A stretch of DNA of 9,860 nucleotides from an uncultured Parasphingopyxis sp. (GTDB lineage: Bacteria; Pseudomonadota; Alphaproteobacteria; Sphingomonadales; Sphingomonadaceae): NCBI GenBank assembly GCA_905479515.1, contig CAJQMX010000195.1, positions 1 to 9,860 on the forward strand, given 5' to 3'. The translations under genes were made by a program, and so were the position numbers. Each line of letters opens with the position of its first letter. The first letter of the stretch is position 1. This document shows positions 1-7,760 of the stretch, one piece after another. The notes beneath the pieces were generated by a model. It saw nothing but the letters and a program-made list of their open reading frames with translations, made no database searches and had not been told where the DNA came from.

Positions 1-2
1 AA

Positions 3-62
3 ATGGTCATCTCAATTGCCACCTTTGTAGACCTGGCTATGATTGCGACACGAGTTATCTGA
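3..62 (+). CDS. Possible C-terminal end of an upstream gene (partial)
   Basis: The frame beginning at or before position 3 stays open to a TGA at 60-62. It encodes a short, strongly hydrophobic tail (MVISIATFVDLAMIATRVI), as the last membrane helix of a protein cut by the window edge would. It is in the same frame as the next gene and ends 21 nt before that gene's ATG. Only about 20 codons are visible, and a second frame is also open from the edge to a TGA at 71-73, so this may be chance. No family can be assigned. Confidence 0.25.
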   Translation: MVISIATFVDLAMIATRVI

Positions 63-83
63 GGAAGATATGAGTCCCGCAAG

Positions 84-668
84 ATGAATACGCCTACACA
101 TATGATCATCGGCGGTGCACTTTGGGCAAAACAAGATCGGCCAGGATCGCTGATCGCTGCTTTTGCGGGAGGCCTTGCCCCCGACCTGCCTATGATCGCC
201 ATGGTACTCTTTGCGACCAAAGTGACGGGAGTGCCGGAACAGGACGTGTACGGTATCCTTTATTTCTCTGATGGGTGGCAACGAGTATTTGCCATCGATC
301 ACAGCTTCTTGGTTTGGGGACTTGTCTTGGCTGCCGGGTATCTGCTTCGCGTGTTTACACTGACCGCCTTTGCCGGATCGGGACTTGCGCATGCGGCTGT
401 GGATTTTCTGACCCACCACGACGATGCGCGACAGCAATTGTGGCCCTTCACCGACTGGAAATTTGCGAGCCCATTTTCATATTGGGATCCGGCATATTTT
501 GGAAGTATTGTTGCGCCGCTCGAGGCGCTGCTCGTTTTCGTCTTGACAATAATGCTGGTATTTCGATTGCGACGCCTGTGGGAAAAGGCGTTGACCCTGG
601 CAATTTCGGCTATATTCCTCGTACCGATCGTTGTGACTGGCGGATTTCATGGCCTGCACGGAATGTGA
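84..668 (+). CDS. YdjM/DUF457-like inner-membrane putative metal-dependent hydrolase
   Basis: This 194-residue membrane protein resembles the YdjM/DUF457 group (LexA-binding, inner-membrane-associated putative hydrolases), whose biochemical role is not established. The family signature is visible: a His near the N-terminus (PTHMIIGG, residues 4-11), APDLP at 32-36, DHS at 72-74, and a His/Asp cluster HAAVDFLTHHDD at 103-114. These are plausible metal ligands. Hydrophobic segments lie at about 22-45, 74-100, 141-161 and 170-186. The ATG at 84 is the only possible start after an in-frame TGA at 60-62. A GAGGAAG sequence at 61-67 is 16 nt upstream, farther than ideal for a Shine-Dalgarno site, so initiation may be weak. 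It is the only complete plus-strand gene here and converges on the dehydrogenase gene, so it is not part of the long operon. The family call is fairly secure; the function is unknown. Confidence 0.8.
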   Translation: MNTPTHMIIGGALWAKQDRPGSLIAAFAGGLAPDLPMIAMVLFATKVTGVPEQDVYGILYFSDGWQRVFAIDHSFLVWGLVLAAGYLLRVFTLTAFAGSGLAHAAVDFLTHHDDARQQLWPFTDWKFASPFSYWDPAYFGSIVAPLEALLVFVLTIMLVFRLRRLWEKALTLAISAIFLVPIVVTGGFHGLHGM

Positions 669-739
669 TGAACTGTTCCATACAATAGCCCGCGCCGGAC
701 TTCTCCAAAGACCCAACAGAAAATCGAGGACAAGATCAG
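669..739. other. Convergent intergenic gap
   Basis: These 71 bases separate the two converging transcription units. I looked for a stem followed by a T run on both strands and saw none, so termination here is either Rho-dependent or not recognisable by eye. Confidence 0.6.
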
Positions 740-1867
740 TCACGATGCTTTGGCCTCAATGCCGGAAATGTCCATACGGGTTTCCGGTAATATTTCTTTA
801 AGAGCGGCAATAGAGTCCGCCAGCGTCAGATAGTCTATAATTGTTGCTAGACCGACTCGCGATACGTTGCCACTCATGATTGTGTTGAGGGTAGCCAGAA
901 TCATTGTCGCCGTTGCGTCAGCCTGATCGCCAGTCGTCACGCGCGCATACGCAGTTGGCATTCCATCGTCACACAAACCTTCCACAATCATACGCGTGCG
1001 GATTTGCCCAATTCCTGGAAACCGTGACAATTGCCGGGATAGCCATTGAGCATTGCGGGCAATCCAAGGCCCAAGCCCGAGGCTAAGTGCCCAACTCAGC
1101 GAACGGGTAACAAGAGGTGGGTCAATAGCCACAAAATACCTCCTACCTGATAAGGCACCCGCTGGTTTTCCCGTCAATATCTCCCGTCCGGCGAAACCGA
1201 AACCAAGGGCAAGGCGCCCACTTTCAGAAGCATCAAAGGCGAAGAGCCGTTGCAAGGCTCCCGCAGGCGTCTGCACCAGGCTTCCATTGTGGAAAAGCAA
1301 ATAATTCGTGCCCGCGGTTGCTAGAAACCACTCTGTCGCCGCCGCTCCATAATGCCGGCCCAATCCCATCTCGATTCCGATATCAACGGCGTTAATATGT
1401 TCGTTCCGCGCAATAAACTCAGCCATCAAGTCGATCAGGCCCGGCGCCATGCCAACGCAGGTAATCAAAACGCCGCCGACATCGCGGCCTCGAATACCGT
1501 CGCGGAGGGCGTTTACATAAGCAGGAGAGGCCGAAGTCTCGAGAAATGTACAGCCATTTGCGACCATTTCGGCCACAAGTTCCGGCGGTGTTGCCTCCGT
1601 AAGGTTGACCACCAGCGCTTTGGGAGGGATCATCCTTGCCGCACCTTTGGTTCGGATATCGACAGTACGAAAGCAAAGGCGATCCGGATTCTGACCACCT
1701 GAAATTCTATCCGAGCGGGAGATGATAGTAATTGCAGCCTTCGTACGGTCCAAAAGGAGCGAGGTCAGACGGCTGCCAACATCACCCGCTCCCCCAATTA
1801 GCCAGATTTCAGGGCCAGCCCTTCTTTGCCCCTTTGGTGCAATTTGTGGCTCATTTGGAATGGGCAT
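740..1867 (-). CDS. Saccharopine dehydrogenase-like NAD(P)-binding protein
   Basis: This protein of about 375 residues has the layout of the saccharopine dehydrogenase-like group. An N-terminal Rossmann fold carries the dinucleotide-binding motif GGAGDVG, about 25 residues in. A conserved-looking segment CVGMAPGLIDLM follows, at the place where this family has its G-x-x-PG motif. The substrate cannot be read from sequence. Many members are not lysine-pathway enzymes and act on other amino acid or lipid-like substrates, and no partner lysine gene is nearby. The start is either ATG at 1867-1865 or GTG at 1870-1868, directly adjacent. A GGAG (minus strand, in the bases just above 1870) serves both, and I prefer the ATG. 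The 5' end overlaps the upstream cytochrome c gene by 17 nt (20 with GTG), so the two are probably co-translated. It is the last gene of the minus-strand operon, and I see no hairpin terminator downstream. Confidence 0.8.
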   Translation of the reverse strand: MPIPNEPQIAPKGQRRAGPEIWLIGGAGDVGSRLTSLLLDRTKAAITIISRSDRISGGQNPDRLCFRTVDIRTKGAARMIPPKALVVNLTEATPPELVAEMVANGCTFLETSASPAYVNALRDGIRGRDVGGVLITCVGMAPGLIDLMAEFIARNEHINAVDIGIEMGLGRHYGAAATEWFLATAGTNYLLFHNGSLVQTPAGALQRLFAFDASESGRLALGFGFAGREILTGKPAGALSGRRYFVAIDPPLVTRSLSWALSLGLGPWIARNAQWLSRQLSRFPGIGQIRTRMIVEGLCDDGMPTAYARVTTGDQADATATMILATLNTIMSGNVSRVGLATIIDYLTLADSIAALKEILPETRMDISGIEAKAS

Positions 1868-2324
1868 CACCTTCTGCTCCCATATGTTCCATCATCTCGG
1901 CGATCTGTTTGGGAACATCGTCCTTTGAGAACAGGCGCTGCTCCTCGGAATCGTGAACGAAACCGATGATGTTGGCCAGTTCCTCGCCGGTAAACACGAT
2001 CTGCTCACCGAGCTCATTTTGCTGCGCTTCAATCATCGCTGGGGCGCCGAGCCACATTCTGGCAACAAAATCAAAGGGGTTCATCGGCAATTCCATGAAT
2101 TCAGCATCCAGTGCTGCGGCGTCTTCGCCGCCCACGCCGTTGACCGAGTGGCAGACAACGCAGCCTTTGGAAGCAAACAGTTTGCGCCCGGCAATTGCGT
2201 CCATCCGGGGCAAGAGCAGTCCGCCGGACATCATCGACATGTCCCGTTCAGTTTGCTGTGCATTGGCCGGCGACATGCCTGCCAATACAGTAGCCGTGAT
2301 CATCAGTAGAGTTGCAGGTTTCAT
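1851..2324 (-). CDS. Secreted mono-heme c-type cytochrome with Met-rich ends
   Basis: This 157-residue protein begins with a clear Sec signal peptide (MKPATLLMITATVLAG..ANA, cleavage after about residue 22). It carries one heme attachment site CVVCH at 55-59. The axial Met is probably M90 or M97, in the segment MNPFDFVARMWLGAPAM (81-97). It should be periplasmic and act as an electron carrier or heme-bearing subunit. Met and His are frequent just after the signal peptide (MSMMSGG, 29-35) and at the C-terminus (EMMEHM.., 143-148, then H155), which could bind copper; this is inference from its position after the Cu+ ATPase. The frame runs open to 2489, but ATG 2324 is chosen because the signal peptide starts there and GGAGG lies 7 nt upstream. 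It overlaps the dehydrogenase gene downstream. Confidence 0.85.
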   Translation of the reverse strand: MKPATLLMITATVLAGMSPANAQQTERDMSMMSGGLLLPRMDAIAGRKLFASKGCVVCHSVNGVGGEDAAALDAEFMELPMNPFDFVARMWLGAPAMIEAQQNELGEQIVFTGEELANIIGFVHDSEEQRLFSKDDVPKQIAEMMEHMGAEGDAHSK

Positions 2325-2331
2325 TGGGTTG

Positions 2332-2336
2332 CCTCC
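2332..2336 (-). promoter_or_regulatory. Ribosome binding site deciding the cytochrome c start
   Basis: The minus strand reads GGAGG here, 7 nt before the ATG at 2324-2322. Together with the signal peptide that begins at this ATG, it argues against the longer in-frame start at 2489, which would put 55 unrelated residues before the signal peptide. Confidence 0.75.
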
Positions 2337-2389
2337 ATTTTGGTTCAGTTTGAGTCTGAATAAACGGGATGCATCTAACGTCTCATGTC

Positions 2390-2470
2390 TCATGGGCTGC
2401 AGGAAAGCGGGCACTCGATGGGCGCGACAGTCCCCAGTATCTCCGAAGCGATTACGGGTATCTCGGCCAT
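2390..2470 (-). CDS. Possible 26-residue small protein between copA and cytochrome c
   Basis: Within the 186-nt gap, the minus strand has ATG at 2470-2468, an open frame of 26 codons and TGA at 2392-2390. A GAGGA Shine-Dalgarno-like site sits 6 nt upstream (2477-2481). The product would be MAEIPVIASEILGTVAPIEC followed by PLSCSP. Third codon positions are mostly G or C, as in the neighbouring genes. The two cysteines near the C-terminus (C20, C24) could bind metal, but this is speculation. I recognise no family. The gap is GC-rich enough that other frames are also open by chance, so it may not be a gene; it could equally act as a leader ORF for the downstream cytochrome. Confidence 0.25.
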   Translation of the reverse strand: MAEIPVIASEILGTVAPIECPLSCSP

Positions 2471-2510
2471 CTAATGTCCTCAGATACATTTCATTTTGTG
2501 AATCGCTCCT

Positions 2511-4901
2511 TCAGATTTTTGCACTACGTAGTCTGAGCGCATTAAGCACTACCGAAATTGATGAAGCGCTCATTGCAAAGGCCGCAAACATCGGGCTGAT
2601 CAAAATGCCGAAAAATGGAAACAACAGTCCGGCTGCTACAGGGACCCCGGAAGCGTTGTAGACGAGCGCGAAGAAGAGGTTCTGGCGGATATTTCCCATA
2701 GTGGCGCGTGCGAGGCGGCGGGCACGCACGATACCATCGAGATTACCCTTGACCAAGGTGATGCCGGCACTCTCTATAGCGACATCAGCGCCTGTGCCCA
2801 TCGCTATCCCGACATCCGCCTGTGCGAGTGCCGGCGCATCGTTCACGCCGTCGCCAGCCATGGCGACTTTACGACCCTGAGCCTGCAACTCTTTTATGAT
2901 TCGCGCCTTGTCCTCGGGAAGTACATCGGCGCGTATTTCGTCAATTCCGAGCTGCGCTCCGATTGCTTTCGCGGTCCGCTCGTTGTCGCCGGTCGCCATG
3001 ATGATGCGAAATCCGAGCATACGCAACGCTTTGAGCGCCTCTCGGGTCGTCTCCTTGACTGGATCGGCGACGCTGACAAGTCCGGCGACTGCATCGTCCA
3101 GCACCACAAACATAACTGTTTCACCTGCGTCTCTACGGGCATTGGCCTTTACTGCAAGGTCACCGCCGTCCAACCCCATGTCGGAAATCAGGGCGAGGTT
3201 GCCCAGGGCAACAGACCTGCCGTCAACCTTTCCCTTTACACCCTTGCCCGTCACCGCCTCAAAGTCGGTCGCATCGGTCATGTTAACATTTCGTTCCACG
3301 GCACCGCGAACGATAGCCTCGGCAAGCGGATGTTCTGAACCCCGTTCGAGCGATGCCGCAAGTCTGAGCACTTCCGCTTCATCGTGGCCGACTTCCGGCA
3401 GGACTGCGACCAGCTTCGGCTTACCCTCTGTTAGCGTCCCCGTCTTGTCGACGATGAGCGTGTCCACCTTTTCAAACAGCTCCAGCGCCTCAGCATTCTT
3501 GATTAGGACACCCGCCTGAGCGCCGCGCCCCGTCGCAGTCATAATGGACATGGGCGTGGCGAGGCCTAGCGCACAGGGGCATGCAATGATCAGTACTGCC
3601 ACAGCCGCGATCAGCGCGTAGGACAATGCCGGCGCGGGTCCCCAGATCGCCCAGGCGATAAATGACAGAACAGCGATGCCAATGACCACCGGGACGAAGA
3701 AGCCCGCTACTTGGTCTGCATATTTTTGTATTGGCGCGCGCGAACGTTGTGCATTTGAGACCATTTGGACGATCTGGCTGAGCATAGTATCTGAACCGAC
3801 ACGTTTGGCCTCCATGATCATGCTGCCAGTGCCATTAATCGTGGCTCCGGTCAGCATATCGCCGAGTGTTTTTTCCACCGGTACCGGTTCCCCGGAAATC
3901 ATGCTTTCATCAACCGACGAGCGCCCATCCACAACGACACCGTCCACAGGTACTTTGTCGCCGGGCCTAACGCGCAAGCGGTCTCCAACTTGCACATCTT
4001 CAAGTGGTATCTCCTCTTCAGAACCGTCCTTGCGGATCACCCTCGCAGTCTTCGCTGCCATATCCAGAAGAGCACGGATTGCTTTGCCGGTGCCCTCACG
4101 CGCACGGAGCTCCATTATCTGACCTAGCAATACGAGTGTGACGATTACTGCCGCCGCCTCGAAATAGACTCCAACATGGCCTTCGCTGTCTCGGAACCCC
4201 TCGGGGAAAATGGAAGGGAACAGCACTGCCACGATGCTGAAAAGCCAGGCCGCGAGCACTCCCATGCTGATTAGCGAGAACATATTGAGGTTCATGTGGC
4301 GGAAGGAATTCCAACCGCGCACCAGGAAGGGCCAGCCGCACCACAGGACAACTGGCGTCCCGAGCACTAGCTCGATCCACAGTGTCATGCGCTCGCCAAA
4401 GATGTCGCGCACGCTGCCGAACCCCAGATAGGGTCCCATCGTAAAAACCAGCAACGGGATCGTCAAAACGGTACCAACCCAGAACCGACGAGTGAAATCC
4501 ACCAGCTCAGGGTTAGGCCCGTCCTCGGCCATCGCCGCAGTTTCCAATTCCAGTCCCATACCGCAAATCGGGCACGAGCCGGGACGGGTTTGACGTACCT
4601 GTGCGTGCATGGGACATGTATAGACCGCGCCAGAATGGTTCGCAGGCACTGTGTCATACTTCCCGTTCATGGCGGCAGGGCGGTGCGTATGCGCGTGCTG
4701 GGAATGTTGATCACTGTGCTTATGATGATGGCCGGAAGACCCCGCAACCTCCTCCTCTGGCACAAGGTGCATGCCGCATTTCGGGCAGTCGCCGGGGCCT
4801 GCCTGCCTGACTTCAGGATGCATCGGGCAGACGAACCACTTCGGAGAGCCTGCAGGTGAAGAATGGGCGGCGGCCGCAGCGGTGGGATGATGATCTGGCA
4901 T
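2511..4901 (-). CDS. copA: Cu+-exporting P1B-1-type ATPase with two N-terminal heavy-metal-binding domains
   Basis: This 796-residue inner-membrane pump should export Cu+ (or Ag+) from the cytoplasm using ATP. Two short heavy-metal-binding repeats of the CPMHP..CPxCGM type lie at 25-44 and 96-115, separated by a His-rich linker (H58-H73). The usual HMA domain with GMxCxxC is absent. Membrane helices start at about 140. The catalytic set is complete: actuator SGEPV (336-340), CPC in the membrane (441-443), phosphorylated Asp485 in DKTGT, the HP motif (H524-P525), TGDN (637-640) and GDGVND (683-688). YN (748-749) and MSASS (777-781) in the last helices are the metal-selectivity residues of the P1B-1 copper group. 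AGGTG ends 5 nt before the ATG and overlaps the TAG stop of the upstream cytochrome gene, which lies 8 nt away. Family and metal type are well supported; export direction follows from family knowledge. Confidence 0.95.
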   Translation of the reverse strand: MPDHHPTAAAAAHSSPAGSPKWFVCPMHPEVRQAGPGDCPKCGMHLVPEEEVAGSSGHHHKHSDQHSQHAHTHRPAAMNGKYDTVPANHSGAVYTCPMHAQVRQTRPGSCPICGMGLELETAAMAEDGPNPELVDFTRRFWVGTVLTIPLLVFTMGPYLGFGSVRDIFGERMTLWIELVLGTPVVLWCGWPFLVRGWNSFRHMNLNMFSLISMGVLAAWLFSIVAVLFPSIFPEGFRDSEGHVGVYFEAAAVIVTLVLLGQIMELRAREGTGKAIRALLDMAAKTARVIRKDGSEEEIPLEDVQVGDRLRVRPGDKVPVDGVVVDGRSSVDESMISGEPVPVEKTLGDMLTGATINGTGSMIMEAKRVGSDTMLSQIVQMVSNAQRSRAPIQKYADQVAGFFVPVVIGIAVLSFIAWAIWGPAPALSYALIAAVAVLIIACPCALGLATPMSIMTATGRGAQAGVLIKNAEALELFEKVDTLIVDKTGTLTEGKPKLVAVLPEVGHDEAEVLRLAASLERGSEHPLAEAIVRGAVERNVNMTDATDFEAVTGKGVKGKVDGRSVALGNLALISDMGLDGGDLAVKANARRDAGETVMFVVLDDAVAGLVSVADPVKETTREALKALRMLGFRIIMATGDNERTAKAIGAQLGIDEIRADVLPEDKARIIKELQAQGRKVAMAGDGVNDAPALAQADVGIAMGTGADVAIESAGITLVKGNLDGIVRARRLARATMGNIRQNLFFALVYNASGVPVAAGLLFPFFGILISPMFAAFAMSASSISVVLNALRLRSAKI

Positions 4902-4909
4902 GGAAGCAC

Positions 4910-5353
4910 CTACATTTTGTGTTGACGGTAAGCGATACCGTTAGCGGACTGCAGTTCCCGGACATATGTTACGATTTTCGCGACATCATCCCGACTGACT
5001 TGCGCCTGGGCGGGCATATCGCCATAGGGCCAATGATGCTGACGCACCCCGTTTTGGACCGCAAAGAAAAAAGCGTCGTCGGAATGGTGGCCTGGATTAT
5101 ATATGTCATGAATAAAGGGTGGCCCTTTTTCGGTACCAAGGGCGTTTTGCCCATGACAGGCGGCGCAGGTTTTGTTGAACAGGGCCTCCCCTTCCTGCGC
5201 GGCCGCTGACAACGTTGGCTCGACAAATTGACTGGCAATCGATCCAGACATAGGGGCACTTGACGGCGCGAATGTCTTGTATAGCCCGACCACTGCGGCG
5301 ATACCGAAAAACCCGAGAACCAGGTTTCTCGCCATATTGCTTGATTTCTTCAA
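4910..5353 (-). CDS. Membrane-anchored mono-heme cytochrome c, TTG start
   Basis: This 147-residue protein has an N-terminal hydrophobic segment (about 10-27) that is either an uncleaved anchor or a signal peptide; no clear cleavage site follows, so an anchor is more likely. The heme site is CAACH at 63-67, and the distal ligand is probably M113 in YGDMPAQ, giving a class I type domain facing the periplasm. The start is TTG at 5353-5351, supported by GGAG 8 nt upstream. The first ATG in frame (codon 7, 5335-5333) has no good ribosome site. The TTG overlaps the TGA stop of the prs-like gene as TTGA, which suggests translational coupling. The copA gene begins 8 nt downstream. It may pass electrons to a terminal oxidase, but no oxidase subunit is visible here. 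Confidence 0.87.
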   Translation of the reverse strand: MKKSSNMARNLVLGFFGIAAVVGLYKTFAPSSAPMSGSIASQFVEPTLSAAAQEGEALFNKTCAACHGQNALGTEKGPPFIHDIYNPGHHSDDAFFFAVQNGVRQHHWPYGDMPAQAQVSRDDVAKIVTYVRELQSANGIAYRQHKM

Positions 5354-6255
5354 GAGTTCTGCTCCGTTATAGATGTGCTAAGTATCGATTGCATCTCGTG
5401 CGCCACTAATGTTGCGACCGATACACCGTTTGACGGGTGCGGTATGGTGTCGGTCGTAACCACTTGGGCGGCACCCGCAGCAAGAATGTCTTCATATGCG
5501 CTGCCTGCAAATACCGCGTGAATGATGATGCAAACCGGTGGGCGGGTGCCTGTAGCAGCAAGCCGTTCGATGGCGCGCACCATGGTCCGGCCCGAAGAGG
5601 CAATATCGTCCAGGATAACCGGTGTACCCTGATGCAGCGTGATACTCCTCGGCACACTGACTTCAACACTCTTGTCGCCCGTTCGAGTCTTGCGCAAGAC
5701 TTCGTAGGGCCGATCGGCCAGCCTCGCCACCTCAGCCACCCATTGCTGGCTTTCACTATCGGGGCCTAAAAGAACGGCGTCAGGCAGGTTCGCCCTGATC
5801 CAGTCTGCGAGCAGTGGAGCTGAGGCCACACGGATCGTTGGCATCGGAAACACTTCGTCGAGCCGAGCGATACGATGTAGATGCGGATCGACTGTCATCA
5901 GCCAATCGAAACTTTCGCCGAGAAACTTTGCGAAGAGTTGCGCACTGACTGCTTGACCAACTTGAAATCGGCGATCCTGACGCATGTAACCGAGATAGGG
6001 CGCGATTAGCCCGACACGACGTGCGCCAATTTCCCGCGCTGTTGTCGCGGCAAAGCGCAGCGGTAATGCAAACCGGTCAGGGTCGCGGAGGGTGGCGAGC
6101 AGCGCAATATCGCTTCCATCCAGATCACCTGGCAGGGTCAAGAGGCTCTCGCCATCGGGGAAACGGTGCCAGTCGAGATGACGTAACTCGCCGCCAAGTT
6201 CTGGTGCAAGCGCTTGCGCGAGCGACAACATCTCAGGGAAGGGGATCAGGATCAT
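5350..6255 (-). CDS. prs: Ribose-phosphate pyrophosphokinase-like protein
   Basis: This 301-residue protein belongs to the PRPP synthetase family, which transfers pyrophosphate from ATP to ribose 5-phosphate and gives PRPP and AMP. Visible family features include RFPDGE near residue 31, PYLGYMRQDRR near 85-95, a DPHLHR segment that aligns with the metal/ATP-binding DLH region, a KTR in the flexible catalytic loop (...LRKTRTGDKS), and the PRPP-binding loop VILDDIASSGRTM. It is slightly shorter than the usual 310-320 residues and departs from housekeeping Prs at several of these places, so I take it as a specialised paralogue, probably not the only Prs of the cell. The ATG at 6255 has GGAGG 7 nt upstream and overlaps the phosphorylase stop as ATGA. 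Its stop overlaps the next start as TTGA. Activity and allosteric control cannot be judged from sequence alone. Confidence 0.9.
   Translation of the reverse strand: MILIPFPEMLSLAQALAPELGGELRHLDWHRFPDGESLLTLPGDLDGSDIALLATLRDPDRFALPLRFAATTAREIGARRVGLIAPYLGYMRQDRRFQVGQAVSAQLFAKFLGESFDWLMTVDPHLHRIARLDEVFPMPTIRVASAPLLADWIRANLPDAVLLGPDSESQQWVAEVARLADRPYEVLRKTRTGDKSVEVSVPRSITLHQGTPVILDDIASSGRTMVRAIERLAATGTRPPVCIIIHAVFAGSAYEDILAAGAAQVVTTDTIPHPSNGVSVATLVAHEMQSILSTSITEQNS
5362..5365 (-). promoter_or_regulatory. Ribosome binding site supporting the TTG start
   Basis: GGAG on the minus strand lies 8 nt before the TTG at 5353 and within the last codons of the prs-like gene. It is the reason to place the cytochrome start at TTG rather than at the ATG six codons later. 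Confidence 0.6.
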
Positions 6256-7760
6256 TTTGCCGCCTCCGAAAGCGTCAGGACATTGGAGTGGCTTTCCGCA
6301 TAGCCGGCCGAATAAGCAAGTTCGCCGGGTGTCTCGGCATGGATTTCATAGAGCGGTTGCCCCTTGATGACCTGGTCGCCAGTTCGTGCAAGCAACCGAA
6401 CACCAGCGCTCTTTTGGCGGGGTGCGCCGGCCAGTTTTGCGATCCGGGCAATCAGGCGGTTGTCGATAGCGATAAGTTGCCCCGATACCCCTGCGGTTAT
6501 TTCGATGCGCTGCGCTGCAGCGTCAGGTTCGCGGAATCCACCTTGCGCGGTACAGATAGCCAAGAACTTAGCTTCTGCGGCCCCGCTATCAAGAAGCGCT
6601 TCTGCCTCTCTACGGCCCCGCCCGGCGCGGGCACCGGGTGCTAGATCGAGGAGTTTGCCTGCCAAATCTAGCGCGCGTCCGCGCAAATCCAGCGGCGCTT
6701 CCTGCGCGCGCCTGAGTACAGCCAACACGTCCCGTGCCTCGAGCGAAGGGCCGATGCCACGTCCAACCGGGGAGGAGCCGTCACTTTGATGTAGCGTAAC
6801 ATTGAGGCCGATTGCCGCTCCCACCAATTTCAGTCTTACGCCCAGCGCCGCGGCGGCCTCGGTTGAGCGGACCTTGGCTGTTGGACCCACCGGCATGTCG
6901 ATAAGCACGTGCGTTGCGCCGACTGCCGCCTTTTTGGACAACACACTCGCAACCATTTGTCCGGTGCTATCGAAATCGAGTGGCCGTTCGATGCGAATGA
7001 AATGATCATCGGCAGGACTGAGGTTCAACCCGCCCCCCCATACGATGCATCCACCTTCGAGCTCTACTACCTTTCGCAAAGCGTCGGCGTCGAGCGCCAC
7101 GGGCGCCATTACCTCCATCGTATCTGCGGTTCCGGCAGGTGACGTAATCGCACGGCTCGAGGTTTTTGGAATAAGCTGCCCTGCTGCGGCTATTATGGCA
7201 ACGACAATGGGCGTCGTCCGATTTCCGGGCAGGCCGCCCACGCAATGCTTATCAAGAACCACTGCTCCGCCCCAGTCAAGCGTTTCGCCTGCAGTCTGCA
7301 TGGCACGGGTCAAAGCTACTGTCTCGCTCTCACTCAGGCGGTCACCTGCACAAGAGGTGATGAAAGCGGCAAGGTGAAGATCCGAAAGCCGATTGTCGAG
7401 TGTGTCTTGGATGATGGCAGAAAAGCTGTTCTGATCAAGACGGCGGCCGTAAGCCTTGGCGCGTATGGACGAGGCAGAAAAAGGCACGTCGGCATGGGAA
7501 AAATGCGCGCGGGCACCCAGCTGCGCGCCCAGCGCCTCCCAGCCCGAAGTTGAGAGCGCAGCCTCGTCGACCGCCAACCACCCGCCTCGCGCCACCACAT
7601 TCAACGTCGCGATTATCCAGCGGTCACTCAGATCAATACGAATACGTGCTTGGGCTGAGAAGCCCTCCGCACGGCAAATATGGCAATCCTCGTTCATGTA
7701 AACGACTGCCTGACGATACGTATCAATACCCGATGGGATGAGTGACAGGGTGTTGGTCAT
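6252..7760 (-). CDS. AMP/thymidine phosphorylase family protein (archaeal-type length)
   Basis: This 502-residue protein belongs to the long phosphorylase branch usually annotated as putative thymidine phosphorylase. Its archaeal relatives are AMP phosphorylases that convert AMP and phosphate to adenine and ribose 1,5-bisphosphate. Seen here are an N-terminal extension of about 90 residues, absent from ordinary DeoA of about 440 residues, then the helical domain, the phosphate-binding KHCVGGLPGNRTTP (171-184), the S/T-rich SSRAITSPAGTADTMEV (201-217), PVGRGIGPSLEARDV (331-345), and a C-terminal domain from about 410. Its overlaps with the nuclease gene upstream and the prs-like gene downstream (ATGA at both) support a nucleotide-salvage role acting on monophosphates rather than on thymidine, but this is inference. 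An odd N-terminal CxxC (C26, C29) is present. No strong Shine-Dalgarno precedes the ATG, so it probably depends on coupling to the upstream gene. The family is sure; the substrate is not. Confidence 0.9.
   Translation of the reverse strand: MTNTLSLIPSGIDTYRQAVVYMNEDCHICRAEGFSAQARIRIDLSDRWIIATLNVVARGGWLAVDEAALSTSGWEALGAQLGARAHFSHADVPFSASSIRAKAYGRRLDQNSFSAIIQDTLDNRLSDLHLAAFITSCAGDRLSESETVALTRAMQTAGETLDWGGAVVLDKHCVGGLPGNRTTPIVVAIIAAAGQLIPKTSSRAITSPAGTADTMEVMAPVALDADALRKVVELEGGCIVWGGGLNLSPADDHFIRIERPLDFDSTGQMVASVLSKKAAVGATHVLIDMPVGPTAKVRSTEAAAALGVRLKLVGAAIGLNVTLHQSDGSSPVGRGIGPSLEARDVLAVLRRAQEAPLDLRGRALDLAGKLLDLAPGARAGRGRREAEALLDSGAAEAKFLAICTAQGGFREPDAAAQRIEITAGVSGQLIAIDNRLIARIAKLAGAPRQKSAGVRLLARTGDQVIKGQPLYEIHAETPGELAYSAGYAESHSNVLTLSEAAK

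Noticed and set aside
12..437. 141-codon minus-strand frame over the membrane protein gene
   Set aside because: It is antisense to a gene with family motifs and membrane helices; its Cys/His content is compositional.
2381..2394. Tandem 7-base repeat TCTCATG x2
   Set aside because: It is only two short copies with no matching structure nearby, so it is most likely chance.
2325..2489. N-terminal extension of the secreted cytochrome c to a start at 2489
   Set aside because: It would bury the signal peptide 55 residues inside the protein, while ATG 2324 has GGAGG at 7 nt.
1966..2661. 231-codon plus-strand open frame across the cytochrome c gene and the gap
   Set aside because: It is antisense to a cytochrome gene with signal peptide and heme motif and to the end of copA; its translation shows no family features.
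2896..3519. 207-codon plus-strand open frame inside copA
   Set aside because: It lies fully antisense to the complete P-type ATPase gene, is Ser/Thr/Ala-rich low-complexity sequence and has no recognisable domain.
6021..6644. 207-codon plus-strand open frame over prs and the phosphorylase
   Set aside because: It is antisense to two well-supported overlapping genes, and its product resembles nothing.
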